Positions 53,485 through 62,274 of a stretch of DNA of 64,000 bases are shown one piece after another. Below the pieces are notes generated by a model that worked only from the letters and a program-made list of their open reading frames with translations, searched no databases and had not been told where the DNA came from. Source of the DNA: Pseudomonas sp. 31-12 (GTDB taxonomy: Bacteria > Pseudomonadota > Gammaproteobacteria > Pseudomonadales > Pseudomonadaceae); NCBI RefSeq assembly GCF_003151075.1, contig NZ_CP029482.1, forward strand, positions 6,354,001 to 6,418,000. The letters are read 5' to 3'. Position 1 is the stretch's first letter; every line of letters starts with the position of its first letter. The position numbers were made by a program, and so were the translations under genes.

Positions 53485-55608
53485 TCAGCCGGTCAGCGCG
53501 CTCCAGTCAAACGGCTCCACAAAGTCGCCAGCGTCTTCGGCCATCATCGGCCGCCCCACCAGAAAACCTTGCACGTACTGGCAACCATTGGCTTGCAGCC
53601 ACTCATATTGCGCAATGGTTTCCACCCCTTCGGCAATCACCAGCATGCCGTATTGCTTGCACAGATCGATCACATTGCGTACCAGCGCCGCATCCCGTTC
53701 GGACGCCGGCAATCGAGCGATCAGATGCCGATCAAGCTTGAGCGTGTCCAGCTCCAGGTCGCGCAGATGCGCCAGTGAGCACGGCCCGGAACCGAAATCA
53801 TCCAGCGCCACCCGCACCCCGAGATTGCGTAGCAGGCGCAACGTCTTGCGGGTTTCTTCGGGGTTTTGCATCAACGCTTCTTCCGTCACTTCGACTTCCA
53901 GATGACGGGGCTGCAAACCGTGACGCTCCAGCACCTGGCGCAATTCAGTGACCAGATTGGGCATGCCGAACTGAGTGCTGCTCAAGCTGACGCCCAACAC
54001 CAGATCCTCGGCGAACAAGGTTTCCCAGGCTTTGCGCTGGCCAGCCCCGCGATGGTAAATCCAGCTGCCCAGACGACTGATCAGCCGCGCCTCTTCCAGC
54101 AATGGCAAAAACAGCCCCGGCGGTACATCGCCGACACTCGGGTGTTGCCAGCGCAGCAACGCTTCAAAGCCACGAATCTGCCCGCTGCCAATGGCCACCT
54201 GCGGCTGATACACAAGGTTGAAATCACGGTTCTCAATGGCGGCGCGCACGCTTTCTTCGAGCATCAATCGCGAGCGTGCCCGACCGTTCATGTCGTGGTC
54301 GTAGAAACGGTATTGCTGGCGGCCGGCACGTTTCGCTTCGTACATGGCGATGTCCGATGCACGCAGCAAGCCATCAAGATTTGAACCGCAATCCGGGTAA
54401 GTGGCGATGCCGATGCTGGCGCCCAACGCGATATCCAGGCCATCAATCTGCTGACAGATCGACACCCGCTCGATGAGCTTCTCCGCAATCTTCGCCGCTT
54501 GCTCCGGGAACTCCAGATCCAGCAGCGCCGTGAACTCGTCGCCGCCCATGCGCGCCAAAATGTCGAAGGGCCGCAAACAGGCTTTCAATTGCTCTGACAC
54601 CCAGCGCAGCACTCGGTCGCCGGCATCGTGACCGAGGGAATCGTTGACGCGTTTGAAGCCGTCGAGGTCCAGATACAACAGCACCCAAGCACTATCGGAC
54701 CGTTCGCCGCGCAGCAGCAGATTTTCAACCGTCTGGTAAAAACCGCGACGGTTGAGCAGCCCGGTCAGCGGATCCGTCACCGCCTGGAATTCCAATTGCT
54801 GATGCAGATGGCGCACCACCGACATGTCCAGCACCGTCACCACCATCGCATGCTGCTCGCTGGGCAAAGGCGCGCAAGACAGCGCCACCGGCACTTGCTG
54901 GCCGGGCGCCGTTCGCAGCAGCGCATCGTGCAGGCGCAGTGTTTCGCCACGTTTGTAACCGGTGTAAAGATCAGAATCCGCCCAGACCGGGATATGCGGT
55001 TTTTGCAGGAAATCCAGAAACTCCCGGTCTTGCAGGTCCTTCACCGTTGCATTGAGCAAGCGCGACATTGCCGGGTTGGCAAAGCGGATCAGACCGTCCT
55101 CACCGACCACCAGGATGCCTTCGGCGGCATTGTCCAGCACCGAGGCATTAAACGCGCGCGCGACCTCCAGATCGTGGCTCAGGCGCTGCAACGCACGGCG
55201 ATTGCGCTGATGCTCGAGCAACGCCTGGACTTTTGGCTTGAGAATTTGCGGGTCGAACGGCTTGAACAAGTAATCCACCGCGCCACTGGCATAGCCCTTG
55301 ATCACGGCGTCCTGGGACTGTTCGTTGGCGGTCAGGAAAATAATCGGCGTAAGACGGGTTCGCTGGCTGCCGCGCATCAGGCGCGCCACTTCAAAACCGT
55401 CCATGCCCGGCATCTGCACATCCAGCAGCACCAGGTCGACATCGTGTTCGAGTAAAAGACTGAGGGCCTCAAAACCGGAAGCCGCGGTAATAACCTGCCA
55501 ATCCTGGCGCTGGAGCAACGCGCGCATGCTGATCAGATTTTCAGGGTAGTCATCGACGATTAAAAGGATCGAGTTGCCTTCAGCTGGCGTGGGGGGCGCG
55601 CATTCCAT
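53485..55608 (-). CDS. REC-PAS-GGDEF-EAL c-di-GMP signalling protein
   Basis: A 707-residue response regulator. The receiver domain (LLIVDDYPENLISMRALL, phospho-accepting Asp in LVLLDVQMPGMDG, Lys in DYLFKPFDP) spans about residues 14-130; a PAS domain follows (ILVVGEDGLIRFANPAM). The GGDEF domain keeps MGGDEF and an RxxD inhibitory site five residues upstream (RPFD). The EAL domain has FEALLRWQHP, DDFGSG and later ETIAQYEWL. Both cyclase and phosphodiesterase signatures look intact, so net activity cannot be deduced. No cognate histidine kinase lies beside it. Confidence 0.93.
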   Translation of the reverse strand: MECAPPTPAEGNSILLIVDDYPENLISMRALLQRQDWQVITAASGFEALSLLLEHDVDLVLLDVQMPGMDGFEVARLMRGSQRTRLTPIIFLTANEQSQDAVIKGYASGAVDYLFKPFDPQILKPKVQALLEHQRNRRALQRLSHDLEVARAFNASVLDNAAEGILVVGEDGLIRFANPAMSRLLNATVKDLQDREFLDFLQKPHIPVWADSDLYTGYKRGETLRLHDALLRTAPGQQVPVALSCAPLPSEQHAMVVTVLDMSVVRHLHQQLEFQAVTDPLTGLLNRRGFYQTVENLLLRGERSDSAWVLLYLDLDGFKRVNDSLGHDAGDRVLRWVSEQLKACLRPFDILARMGGDEFTALLDLEFPEQAAKIAEKLIERVSICQQIDGLDIALGASIGIATYPDCGSNLDGLLRASDIAMYEAKRAGRQQYRFYDHDMNGRARSRLMLEESVRAAIENRDFNLVYQPQVAIGSGQIRGFEALLRWQHPSVGDVPPGLFLPLLEEARLISRLGSWIYHRGAGQRKAWETLFAEDLVLGVSLSSTQFGMPNLVTELRQVLERHGLQPRHLEVEVTEEALMQNPEETRKTLRLLRNLGVRVALDDFGSGPCSLAHLRDLELDTLKLDRHLIARLPASERDAALVRNVIDLCKQYGMLVIAEGVETIAQYEWLQANGCQYVQGFLVGRPMMAEDAGDFVEPFDWSALTG

Positions 55609-55931
55609 GCTGCTTCTCTTGTTCGGGGCGTCAGGCCGGTTTCTCGTGAAAACCGGACAAATACTGAGCCTTCACTCTAGACCGGGATCCGCAAAAGCAG
55701 AAGCAGCCAATGCGCCATCATTTAACCATCACGTACATTTGCCGACTAACGGTCGCTTCTACAGCCCCCTGAAACCGGGAAAGATGGCCTTTTAACAGGA
55801 TTTTGACGCCATCCGTTTGTCATTTACGCATTAACAAATTGAACTTCTACGCTTATAAGGACTGCCCCCAAGGCGCGTGCCAGAGCTTCTGGCACGCGCG
55901 TGCAGTAAAAAATTCGTGGAAGCTTTTGTCT
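55609..55931. other. Gap between the c-di-GMP gene and the PL7 gene
   Basis: Divergent spacer of 323 bases. An open frame from 55803 joins the PL7 gene in frame but has no ribosome site and an atypical sequence. The promoters of both genes must be here. CCAGAGCTTCTGGCACGCGC forms a partial inverted repeat near 55881. Nothing else is seen. Confidence 0.5.
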
Positions 55932-56600
55932 ATGATCGATCTCGCAACCTGGAACCTCAGCGTTCCTGTCGGCAATCCGCCGTACACCGTCGACACGCCA
56001 AAACTGGTGAACGGCTTCAAGGATCAATACTTCCACTCCGACACCGGCACCCTGTTTTTCTGGTCACCGGTCACCGGTTCCAAAACTGAAAATGCAAAAT
56101 ACCCCCGCACCGAACTCCGCGAAACCTACAGCAACGGCACCCTGAAAAACTGGCTCTACCCGGACGCCGACAACTCCCTGCGCGCCACCCTCGCGGTCAA
56201 CCAGGTACCGAGCACAGGCAAAATCGTCATCGGCCAGATCCACGCCTATGAAAGCCAGAAACCCATGGTGAAGCTCGAGTATCAGTACAAGACCAGCACA
56301 CAGTCGGGCAACATCGTCGCCAAGGTACGCATGCGCCCGGATGACGACGATGGTCGGGTCATCACCATCGCCACCGGGGTGAAACTTGACCGGGAGTTTT
56401 CCTACCTCATCCACCTGAGCCCGGGCGGCGCGCTGGGCATCAGTGCGGCGGGTTATCAGTGGGACACCGACATCAGCAAGACCTGGCGCGACAAGCCGCT
56501 GTACTTCAAGGCCGGGGTCTATGTGCAAGACCACACCGGGTACACCAGCGAAGGCGGGAAAGTGACGTTCAGCAAGCTGGATATTGATCACGATAAGTAA
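55932..56600 (+). CDS. Polysaccharide lyase family 7 (alginate lyase)
   Basis: A 222-residue single-domain PL7 alginate lyase. The three family blocks are present: YPRTELRE (RTELR, residues about 57-63), IVIGQIHAYE (QIH, about 100) and LYFKAGVYVQ (YFKAGxYxQ, about 195), which carry the catalytic Gln, His, Arg and Tyr. It is short for PL7, and no signal peptide is visible when started at 55932, so it may be exported by another route or act in the cell. ATG 55932 has GGAAG upstream. A role in degrading alginate or remodelling the organism's own biofilm is inference. Confidence 0.9.
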   Translation: MIDLATWNLSVPVGNPPYTVDTPKLVNGFKDQYFHSDTGTLFFWSPVTGSKTENAKYPRTELRETYSNGTLKNWLYPDADNSLRATLAVNQVPSTGKIVIGQIHAYESQKPMVKLEYQYKTSTQSGNIVAKVRMRPDDDDGRVITIATGVKLDREFSYLIHLSPGGALGISAAGYQWDTDISKTWRDKPLYFKAGVYVQDHTGYTSEGGKVTFSKLDIDHDK

Positions 56601-56620
56601 ACCCCGCAGCCCGCAATCCC

Positions 56621-56747
56621 TGTAGCAGCTGCCGAGCAGCGCGAAGCTGCGTCCGACTGCAAAGCAGTCGTAAAACCACCTGACGCGTTTTTTCAGGAGA
56701 AAGCGGTTGCCCGGATTGCCACCGGACGCAGGCTCGACAGCTGCTAC
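56621..56747. repeat. REP element, TGTAGCAGCTGCCGAG family
   Basis: TGTAGCAGCTGCCGAG at the left and CTCGACAGCTGCTACA at the right with GCGAAGCTGCGTCCG / CGGACGCAGG as an inner pair. This third REP family is distinct from the two common ones of the window and occurs once here. Confidence 0.85.
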
Positions 56748-56793
56748 AAACCAATCATCTGAGCGTCCGAAAAACTCGTAGGACGCCTCCGAC

Positions 56794-56925
56794 CGTGGCG
56801 AGGGAGCTTGCTCCCGCAGGACGGCGAAGCATCCGCACACCCTGCCACCCCATTCCCCCAGATCCACCGTACCGCCCCAGTTGCGCCGGATGCGCCGCCG
56901 AACGGGAGCAGGCTCCCTCGCCACA
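56794..56925. repeat. REPIN, TGTGGCGAGGGAGC family, divergent core
   Basis: Arms CGTGGCGAGGGAGCTTGCTC and GGGAGCAGGCTCCCTCGCCA with a cytosine-rich core. It is the last REPIN before the AT-rich island. Confidence 0.85.
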
Positions 56926-57527
56926 GGGACCGCGCAACGGTCCTACACCCCGGGGTTCCAGCTATCAAAGTCGCCGCCTATAGATCGCCCCGTCGCTGAC
57001 AGCAGTCGGCGATAGGGCTTCGCAACCCTACCGAGTTAGACCACAAAAACCGTCAAAATACGAAACGGGCAGCATTTGCCCGTACTCATCTTTTATGGTG
57101 CCTATGCGCGGGAAACCTTTAGGGTTTACCGGGTCTTGACCGCTCGGTCTGCGAACCAACGGATAGTTGCCATCCAATTTGTTTCGCAACAAACGATGGA
57201 TAATTCTTTCTTATAGTTAAGAATTTTCCAAGTTTAATCACCTACCGCCCCGCCACTTTACCCTATGTATCACTTCGCCACCGATCACCCCGTCTTGTCC
57301 GTCGTTTAGCCGCTAAATAAATGCCTTCAGGCTGCCCCATATTTTATTTTCTAAAAATGGAAACCTTTCTCTAATGCGACAACTTCGCCCGGGATGTCGC
57401 GAACCGCAATAAGAAAAGCACCAAACATAACTAAAGCGTCTAAAAAACTGTTACTTCTTACAGTTTCGCTTTATTCCACCGCCTGATTAACTACTCCTCA
57501 CACAACTAAAAATTATTCGAGAAAAAC
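56926..57527. other. Left junction of the AT-rich island, non-coding
   Basis: Composition changes here from GC-rich REPIN sequence to AT-rich DNA. No gene longer than about 60 codons is supported. It contains a C4-like RNA candidate (57085-57165), an inverted repeat AAACTGTTACTTCTTACAGTTT at 57448-57470, and the promoter of the hydrolase gene. No integrase gene or tRNA is seen. Confidence 0.6.
57085..57165 (+). ncRNA. Candidate C4-type antisense RNA of a phage/satellite element
   Basis: The stretch GGTGCCTATGCGCGGGAAAC and onwards reads like the conserved C4 RNA of P1/P7- and P4-like elements: a stem-loop AAACCTTTAGGGTTT in the segment GGGAAACC..GGGTTTACCGGG, then a second stem GACCGCTCGGTC and the sequence CTGCGAACC. 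The upstream GGGCTTCGCAACCCTACCGA and TTAGACCACAAAAACCG are also typical neighbours in satellite phages. It was recognised by eye. Boundaries are approximate, and a covariance model (Rfam C4) is the deciding test. Confidence 0.4.
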
Positions 57528-58664
57528 ATGACAACTTTAACCGTCTACTTCTGCGGCACCAGTTCCAGCAAATTTGATAACAACAATGCAAATTACTGGA
57601 ACGGGGAGCTTATCTCTACGCTTGCTCAAAACAATCTGGGCAAGGAATTTGCCGAGTGGATCGTGATCAACGGTCCAGGAAGTGGCAACTTGCAAGATGA
57701 TGAACTTTTTACAAAACCGGCCGGTTATTATAAGTGGAATGGAACATTATTTGGTGCGGGGTGGGAGGAAAATGTAAAACATGCAACGCATATTATGAAG
57801 GGTAAATTCGACTGGCAGCGAGAAACTTTAACTCAAGAAAACTACCAACAACTTCAGAATGCAGGTATCCCAATAAACGAAGTCACAACCGAAGGTTGCT
57901 GGTTCTGGCGAAAGTACGACTATGGTAGTCGCCATGTCACACAACAACAACTGCAAGAACAAATTATCAAAACATTCCGCAGAGACGGAATAATTCCTAC
58001 TCAAGTCAATCTTGTTGGCTGGAGCCGTGGCGGAATCAGTTGTCATATGCTGGCCAACGACATGCTTAACGATAGCGAACTTCGGGATATACCAGTAAAC
58101 ATACTTGCTATTGATCCCGTTCCGGGACTTTTATATTCAAAAGATAAAAAGGTAGAAATCGGTAGCAACGTCAAAAAATATGTAGCCTTCTATGCTAGGG
58201 ACGAACGATCAAGGGGATTTGACTGCGTCGTTCCGAAAACGTGTGCATACACCGAGATCTACATTTATCCAATGGCCGGGCGCCATGCGACGTTGGTAGG
58301 TAATGCGTCAGTTACCGGTGCACACGGAGATAAAGTACTCCCGGAACCAGGTGAAATAATCCGCCATTACGCTGAAACTTGTTTAAGCCGCTGGGGTGTG
58401 CCTATGCAAAAAAAACTCAATTTAACAATCGCAGAACTTGATGAAAAATTAACAAAAATAAAAAACGACTTCGGAAAATATACCGTCATGCGCAGCACAA
58501 CATATCCTACCGGCAGTAACGAAACTTCGGGAGAACGTACCATATCATCAGGTAGCGAAACTACCAATTTTACAGCAATGAGCGGCGACCGATTTACACC
58601 GAATAAGGGACTTTCCGTTGGACATATCTTGACCAGTGAATATTTTTGCGACATCGCTTATTAA
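57528..58664 (+). CDS. Alpha/beta-hydrolase-like protein of the toxin cassette
   Basis: A 378-residue protein starting MTTLTVYFCGTSSSKFDNNN; no signal peptide or membrane segment. VNLVGWSRGGISCHMLAND contains G-W-S-R-G, the nucleophile-elbow pattern of alpha/beta hydrolases, with Ser at about residue 170. The strand VNILAIDPVPG supplies a possible acid Asp, and the later GRHATLV or TGAHGDK a His. The fold is similar in outline to the Tle/DUF2235 lipase-like effectors, but the family is not identified. It is AT-rich in codon choice (AAA, ATA, TTA). It precedes three alpha-PFT genes and may be delivered by them; a secreted lipase role is inference. Confidence 0.75.
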   Translation: MTTLTVYFCGTSSSKFDNNNANYWNGELISTLAQNNLGKEFAEWIVINGPGSGNLQDDELFTKPAGYYKWNGTLFGAGWEENVKHATHIMKGKFDWQRETLTQENYQQLQNAGIPINEVTTEGCWFWRKYDYGSRHVTQQQLQEQIIKTFRRDGIIPTQVNLVGWSRGGISCHMLANDMLNDSELRDIPVNILAIDPVPGLLYSKDKKVEIGSNVKKYVAFYARDERSRGFDCVVPKTCAYTEIYIYPMAGRHATLVGNASVTGAHGDKVLPEPGEIIRHYAETCLSRWGVPMQKKLNLTIAELDEKLTKIKNDFGKYTVMRSTTYPTGSNETSGERTISSGSETTNFTAMSGDRFTPNKGLSVGHILTSEYFCDIAY

Positions 58665-58767
58665 AGTACACGTGCAATCACCTAAACAATATTGAAAATA
58701 TTATTTATTCAAGCACAAGAAATTCAGGATAGCTAACCTATCATTAGCCAAGAGAAGGAACTTCATA

Positions 58768-59907
58768 ATGTCCGATCAACCAGTGAACCTCATCACTCCC
58801 GCTCCCATTCTTACCCCCGACGAGATTGCGTATATTAAAAAATACGTCTGGCGGGCGAGTGGACTCAGCGCAAACCTTGAACAAATGAATGATTTTTGGG
58901 GAGATGAGAGAACGCCTATAAACTATGAAGAAACTACCACTCTTTACAGCGACGGCATAGTCCGCTTTATCAATAAGGTTGTGAAGCACGCAAAAGAGTG
59001 GCCAATTATAGAAACCGACTTAAAAGGTTATTGTTCAACAGCGTCACAAAACTACCAAATCTTCGAGACACAGGTTCTTTCAATAGTGGACACGATCGAA
59101 AACCTGTCAGGATACATTGATTACTCCCGTACTCTTCAACAACAAATTGATGCATCACTGGAAAATCCGTCTTCATCTTATTGTCCTTTATGCAATGAAG
59201 ATCTTGCCAGGCTCTCAGATATTAAGCTTAATATCGACAGTACAAAACCCCACCTCGAAGAACTGGAGAAAGGCAGCAAAGATATTGGCGCAAGCATCAT
59301 GTCATTTAAAACATCTCTAATGAACATTGTTCAAACAGGTAATGATAGCTATGTGAACTTGGATACAGCGACAGAGATGGCCGAAAAATTGAATTTCATA
59401 CCGATGGAACAATACCAACGAGTATTTTTCAACACCTACATGAGCATTATACTTGGCCTAGTGCTAAAGGTGATAAAGGAGGCTTCCGGTCAGCCGGTAG
59501 AAAACATTGAAGCTGCCGTGACCGCACAGTTGCACCCTAATCATGTAAAAGAATACGACGATACACTTAACGACTTGCCCGTTGACAGTAGAGCCCCGGT
59601 AATTGCATTAATAACGCAAACAAAAAAAGGACAAGTCTTATTCCGACAGTTAGAAAGCATGCATGACTGGCTGAAATTGTTTGACAAGCCTTTGACCGAT
59701 GCCAATAAAGGCGTCGGACAAGTTCGGACCCTCTGGACGAATACAGCTGTAGAACTGGACCGTATTAACGCTAGGGTTACACAAGTGACGCAGTACTCGG
59801 ATCTGCAGAGTGTTGTGAAATCCCTGAAGTCAGCACTGAAGACTTGGCAAGAAACCGATAAAAACCTACGAACTTTAAATGAACTACTAGAACGAGTTTA
59901 CCAATAG
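58768..59907 (+). CDS. XaxA-like alpha-pore-forming toxin subunit, first copy
   Basis: A 379-residue, mainly helical protein. The N-terminus (ILTPDEIAYIKKYVWRASGL) and the HAKEWPIIETDLK segment match the pattern of the xenorhabdolysin A subunit family. Long amphipathic helices follow. The hydrophobic stretch YMSIILGLVLKV (about residues 224-235) could be the membrane-inserting tip. An unusual CPLC pair of cysteines is at about 136-139. AGAAGGA lies upstream of ATG 58768, and 103 bases separate it from the hydrolase. No secretion signal is visible, as in known XaxA. AT-rich codon use; the other two toxin genes follow. Confidence 0.75.
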   Translation: MSDQPVNLITPAPILTPDEIAYIKKYVWRASGLSANLEQMNDFWGDERTPINYEETTTLYSDGIVRFINKVVKHAKEWPIIETDLKGYCSTASQNYQIFETQVLSIVDTIENLSGYIDYSRTLQQQIDASLENPSSSYCPLCNEDLARLSDIKLNIDSTKPHLEELEKGSKDIGASIMSFKTSLMNIVQTGNDSYVNLDTATEMAEKLNFIPMEQYQRVFFNTYMSIILGLVLKVIKEASGQPVENIEAAVTAQLHPNHVKEYDDTLNDLPVDSRAPVIALITQTKKGQVLFRQLESMHDWLKLFDKPLTDANKGVGQVRTLWTNTAVELDRINARVTQVTQYSDLQSVVKSLKSALKTWQETDKNLRTLNELLERVYQ

Positions 59908-60130
59908 ATCCCTCCATCACTGCTTTATAGAATATTCCGCTATTAATTCTTAACGACAGCAAAAAAAAGACAAACCGCTACTGGCGTCGTTTGCCGACAC
60001 CAACAGCCGAGTTGACTTTGAGCAGATCAACTTTCGTATTGTTCAATAGGACCATTTCAAAACCCACACACAAACCTTTGTAATGCCCCATACAGCGTTC
60101 AAAACACCAACCCATTAAAGGAAACTTATC

Positions 60131-61171
60131 ATGACATACAGCGAGAACTATCCTATTCCCGTAGTAACCGAAAATGATGTATTTGTCATTGAACGCTATG
60201 CCAGGAGCGGCAAGGCTATTCCTACAACAGAAGCCGGAGTGCAAGCCAAGTACAAGGACGCAAAGCCAGAATGGTTAAAAGACATAACGGCAAACTTTTG
60301 TATAATCAACACACACGCTAATTCTTGGGAGAGTGTTCAATCAAACATGATTGAGGTTGCGGCTCTTCTAGTGGGCTTTGCAAAAGACCTTCGCGAATAC
60401 GGGGATGAAGCCGTCAATATTATTAAAGCCATGGACGGTTATAAGACGCACAAAATTGCAGACTTGACACCAGACCAGCTTGATCAATTTCCTAGTATAT
60501 CGCTGGATAACGGCGATCAAGAAAACATCCGCGGATTAGATAAAACAGTGGGCTATATAAAAAATTCAATTGCAGAAAAACGAGGCCGTAGCGTCACCAT
60601 ACTAAACGAACTTAGAACTTTTCAAAGAACGATCAGCGAAACAATTAAACCATGGGTCGGGTCAATGATAACCAGTTCGAACCCTGACAAGTTGGACGAA
60701 GAAATTTCAGATTTAACAACCCGACTCCTAAAACTCAAAGATGATAAGACAGCCGCTGCCGGGCTCAAAAAATACTCGCAAGATGATACAACACATAAAC
60801 CTCATATGTTGTACGAATGGGCCCACGGCAAGAAAAGCATCTCAGATGACCCTACAGTGAGGGCGCTGGCCAAACAGATAGAAGATAGTATCGCCCTACT
60901 CAGCCAAGACAAAAAATTTAAGGGTTTTCTTCAAATTCTCCACACCAGCATGATTTCGTTATATGACGTAGTCACGCCTGCCATCACCGCTGTCATTCAA
61001 CTTCAAAGTCATTGGACAGCGACCGAAAAACTTGTTTCTCACTCATCCGATCAATTCACGAGCTACAAACTGTTAGGCCAATTTGTTAACAGAATGGAGG
61101 AGATGTTAGGTGATTGGCGTACTGTTGAGCAAAACTCTTCGGCGCTACAAGAAGCGTTTAGAATTCAGTAA
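60131..61171 (+). CDS. XaxA-like alpha-pore-forming toxin subunit, second copy
   Basis: A 346-residue helical protein with the XaxA-type N-terminus (VTENDVFVIERYARSGKAIP) and the conserved NTHANSWESVQSNMIEVAAL block that follows it in XaxA. A pair of later helices (TVGYIKNSIAEKRGRSVTIL, DEEISDLTTRLLKLKDDK) would form the coiled-coil stalk. I find no strong hydrophobic hairpin in the middle, where XaxA has one; instead there is KYSQDDTTHKPHMLYEWAHG. AAAGGA precedes ATG 60131. The divergence from the first copy suggests two different A-type subunits rather than a recent duplication. Confidence 0.75.
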   Translation: MTYSENYPIPVVTENDVFVIERYARSGKAIPTTEAGVQAKYKDAKPEWLKDITANFCIINTHANSWESVQSNMIEVAALLVGFAKDLREYGDEAVNIIKAMDGYKTHKIADLTPDQLDQFPSISLDNGDQENIRGLDKTVGYIKNSIAEKRGRSVTILNELRTFQRTISETIKPWVGSMITSSNPDKLDEEISDLTTRLLKLKDDKTAAAGLKKYSQDDTTHKPHMLYEWAHGKKSISDDPTVRALAKQIEDSIALLSQDKKFKGFLQILHTSMISLYDVVTPAITAVIQLQSHWTATEKLVSHSSDQFTSYKLLGQFVNRMEEMLGDWRTVEQNSSALQEAFRIQ

Positions 61172-61209
61172 TAAGTTTCTTCCCCACCCCCCGATTGAGA
61201 ATTTTAAGA

Positions 61210-62181
61210 ATGAGCATTGTCAACCTTGTAAAACCGAATCTTCTGGCAACAAAAGACTGCCGAGACTATATCAGCTACTATGCAAACATAAAGCTTAGCA
61301 ATATTGCAAACGAAACATTAAAGAGTGATCTCCTAGCCGTTGCAAAATATCAAACAGGTGTAGACCAGAGCGTCAATGACATCGTACGCAGCAGCATTGA
61401 TTTAATGAATTCGGATGACATCCAAAATGTACTGAATGATTATGACTTAGCTCCAGAATATAAAAACGATCTTAAAACCATTATTGAGCAGAGAAAAAAA
61501 GATTTTCTTGCATTACGCAACACTCTTCAGAAGAAGACATATAACCTTGATACAATGAGCTACACAAGCAACCAATATAGATTGGACGAGTTAAGACTGA
61601 CACTTAAAAACTTACAAGACGTTGCTATAAAAGATAAATCTACGCCTCACTATGATCAACTTCTAACGGCAAGATATGAACTTGACGTATCAATTGACGC
61701 GATTCAAAATCAGAGTACATTAGATAAACTAGCGCCTATATTGAACCAAGTGATCAAGACAGCCCAGGATGTTCTGGACAAACCAGCTGATTTCAAAAAG
61801 AAGTTAATCGACCAAGGATTGACTATTGCGGCAAGTGCATTAAAATTGTACCAAGAACAAGTCCGCTTAGAAAATATGATATCCGCTCGTAGCAATATCA
61901 TTGGCCAACTTAATAATCGCGAACTACGCGCCGATGATATTGATCGCCAAATCAAAGCCTGCGTTAATGAAATCAATGATATAAAAGAATACGAATCTAT
62001 CCCAACTATAAAAAAACAATACGTTGATGAGGCCAATAAAATACTCACTTCTTTTGACTCATTCATTGCTGTTGTATTTTCAAATGAAGACCCGAAAGAA
62101 AGTGCAAGTAGTTTCTTAATGTACGCTCCTGCATTTCATGCATATACAGATACTCTCTTCCGGGAATGGCTCCGCGGTTAA
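61210..62181 (+). CDS. XaxB-like alpha-pore-forming toxin subunit
   Basis: A 323-residue almost all-helical protein, MSIVNLVKPNLLATKDCRDY at the start. The order after two XaxA-like genes and the pattern of long heptad helices (DELRLTLKNLQDVAIKDKS, QVIKTAQDVLDKPADFKKK) indicate the B subunit of the xenorhabdolysin type. Membrane-active elements are weak: no long apolar stretch, only LTIAASALKL and FIAVVF. ATG 61210 is chosen; a TTG at 61195 would add five residues. The stop is followed by a terminator-like hairpin, closing the cassette. Confidence 0.7.
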   Translation: MSIVNLVKPNLLATKDCRDYISYYANIKLSNIANETLKSDLLAVAKYQTGVDQSVNDIVRSSIDLMNSDDIQNVLNDYDLAPEYKNDLKTIIEQRKKDFLALRNTLQKKTYNLDTMSYTSNQYRLDELRLTLKNLQDVAIKDKSTPHYDQLLTARYELDVSIDAIQNQSTLDKLAPILNQVIKTAQDVLDKPADFKKKLIDQGLTIAASALKLYQEQVRLENMISARSNIIGQLNNRELRADDIDRQIKACVNEINDIKEYESIPTIKKQYVDEANKILTSFDSFIAVVFSNEDPKESASSFLMYAPAFHAYTDTLFREWLRG

Positions 62182-62185
62182 ATAG

Positions 62186-62210
62186 AGGGGCGATCATATT
62201 GATCGCCCCT
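62186..62210 (+). terminator. Terminator-like hairpin after the xax-like cassette
   Basis: A perfect 10-base stem AGGGGCGATC / GATCGCCCCT with loop ATATT begins five bases after the XaxB-like stop. The T-run behind it is poor, so termination may be weak. Confidence 0.7.
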
Positions 62211-62274
62211 TACCCAACCAGTTTTACCACTTTCCTATCATTGCAGTCGTAGCCTGCACACAGCCCGTTGCTTT

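Noticed and set aside
57001..57060. tRNA at the island border as attachment site
   Set aside because: The segment has hairpins but no cloverleaf, no T-loop GTTCRA motif and no anticodon arm; I see no tRNA in the window.
58768..62181. Phage tail fibre or structural coiled-coil proteins instead of toxins
   Set aside because: No other tail genes are present, and the XaxA-type N-terminal block recurs in two of the proteins in the A-A-B gene order; the toxin reading fits better.
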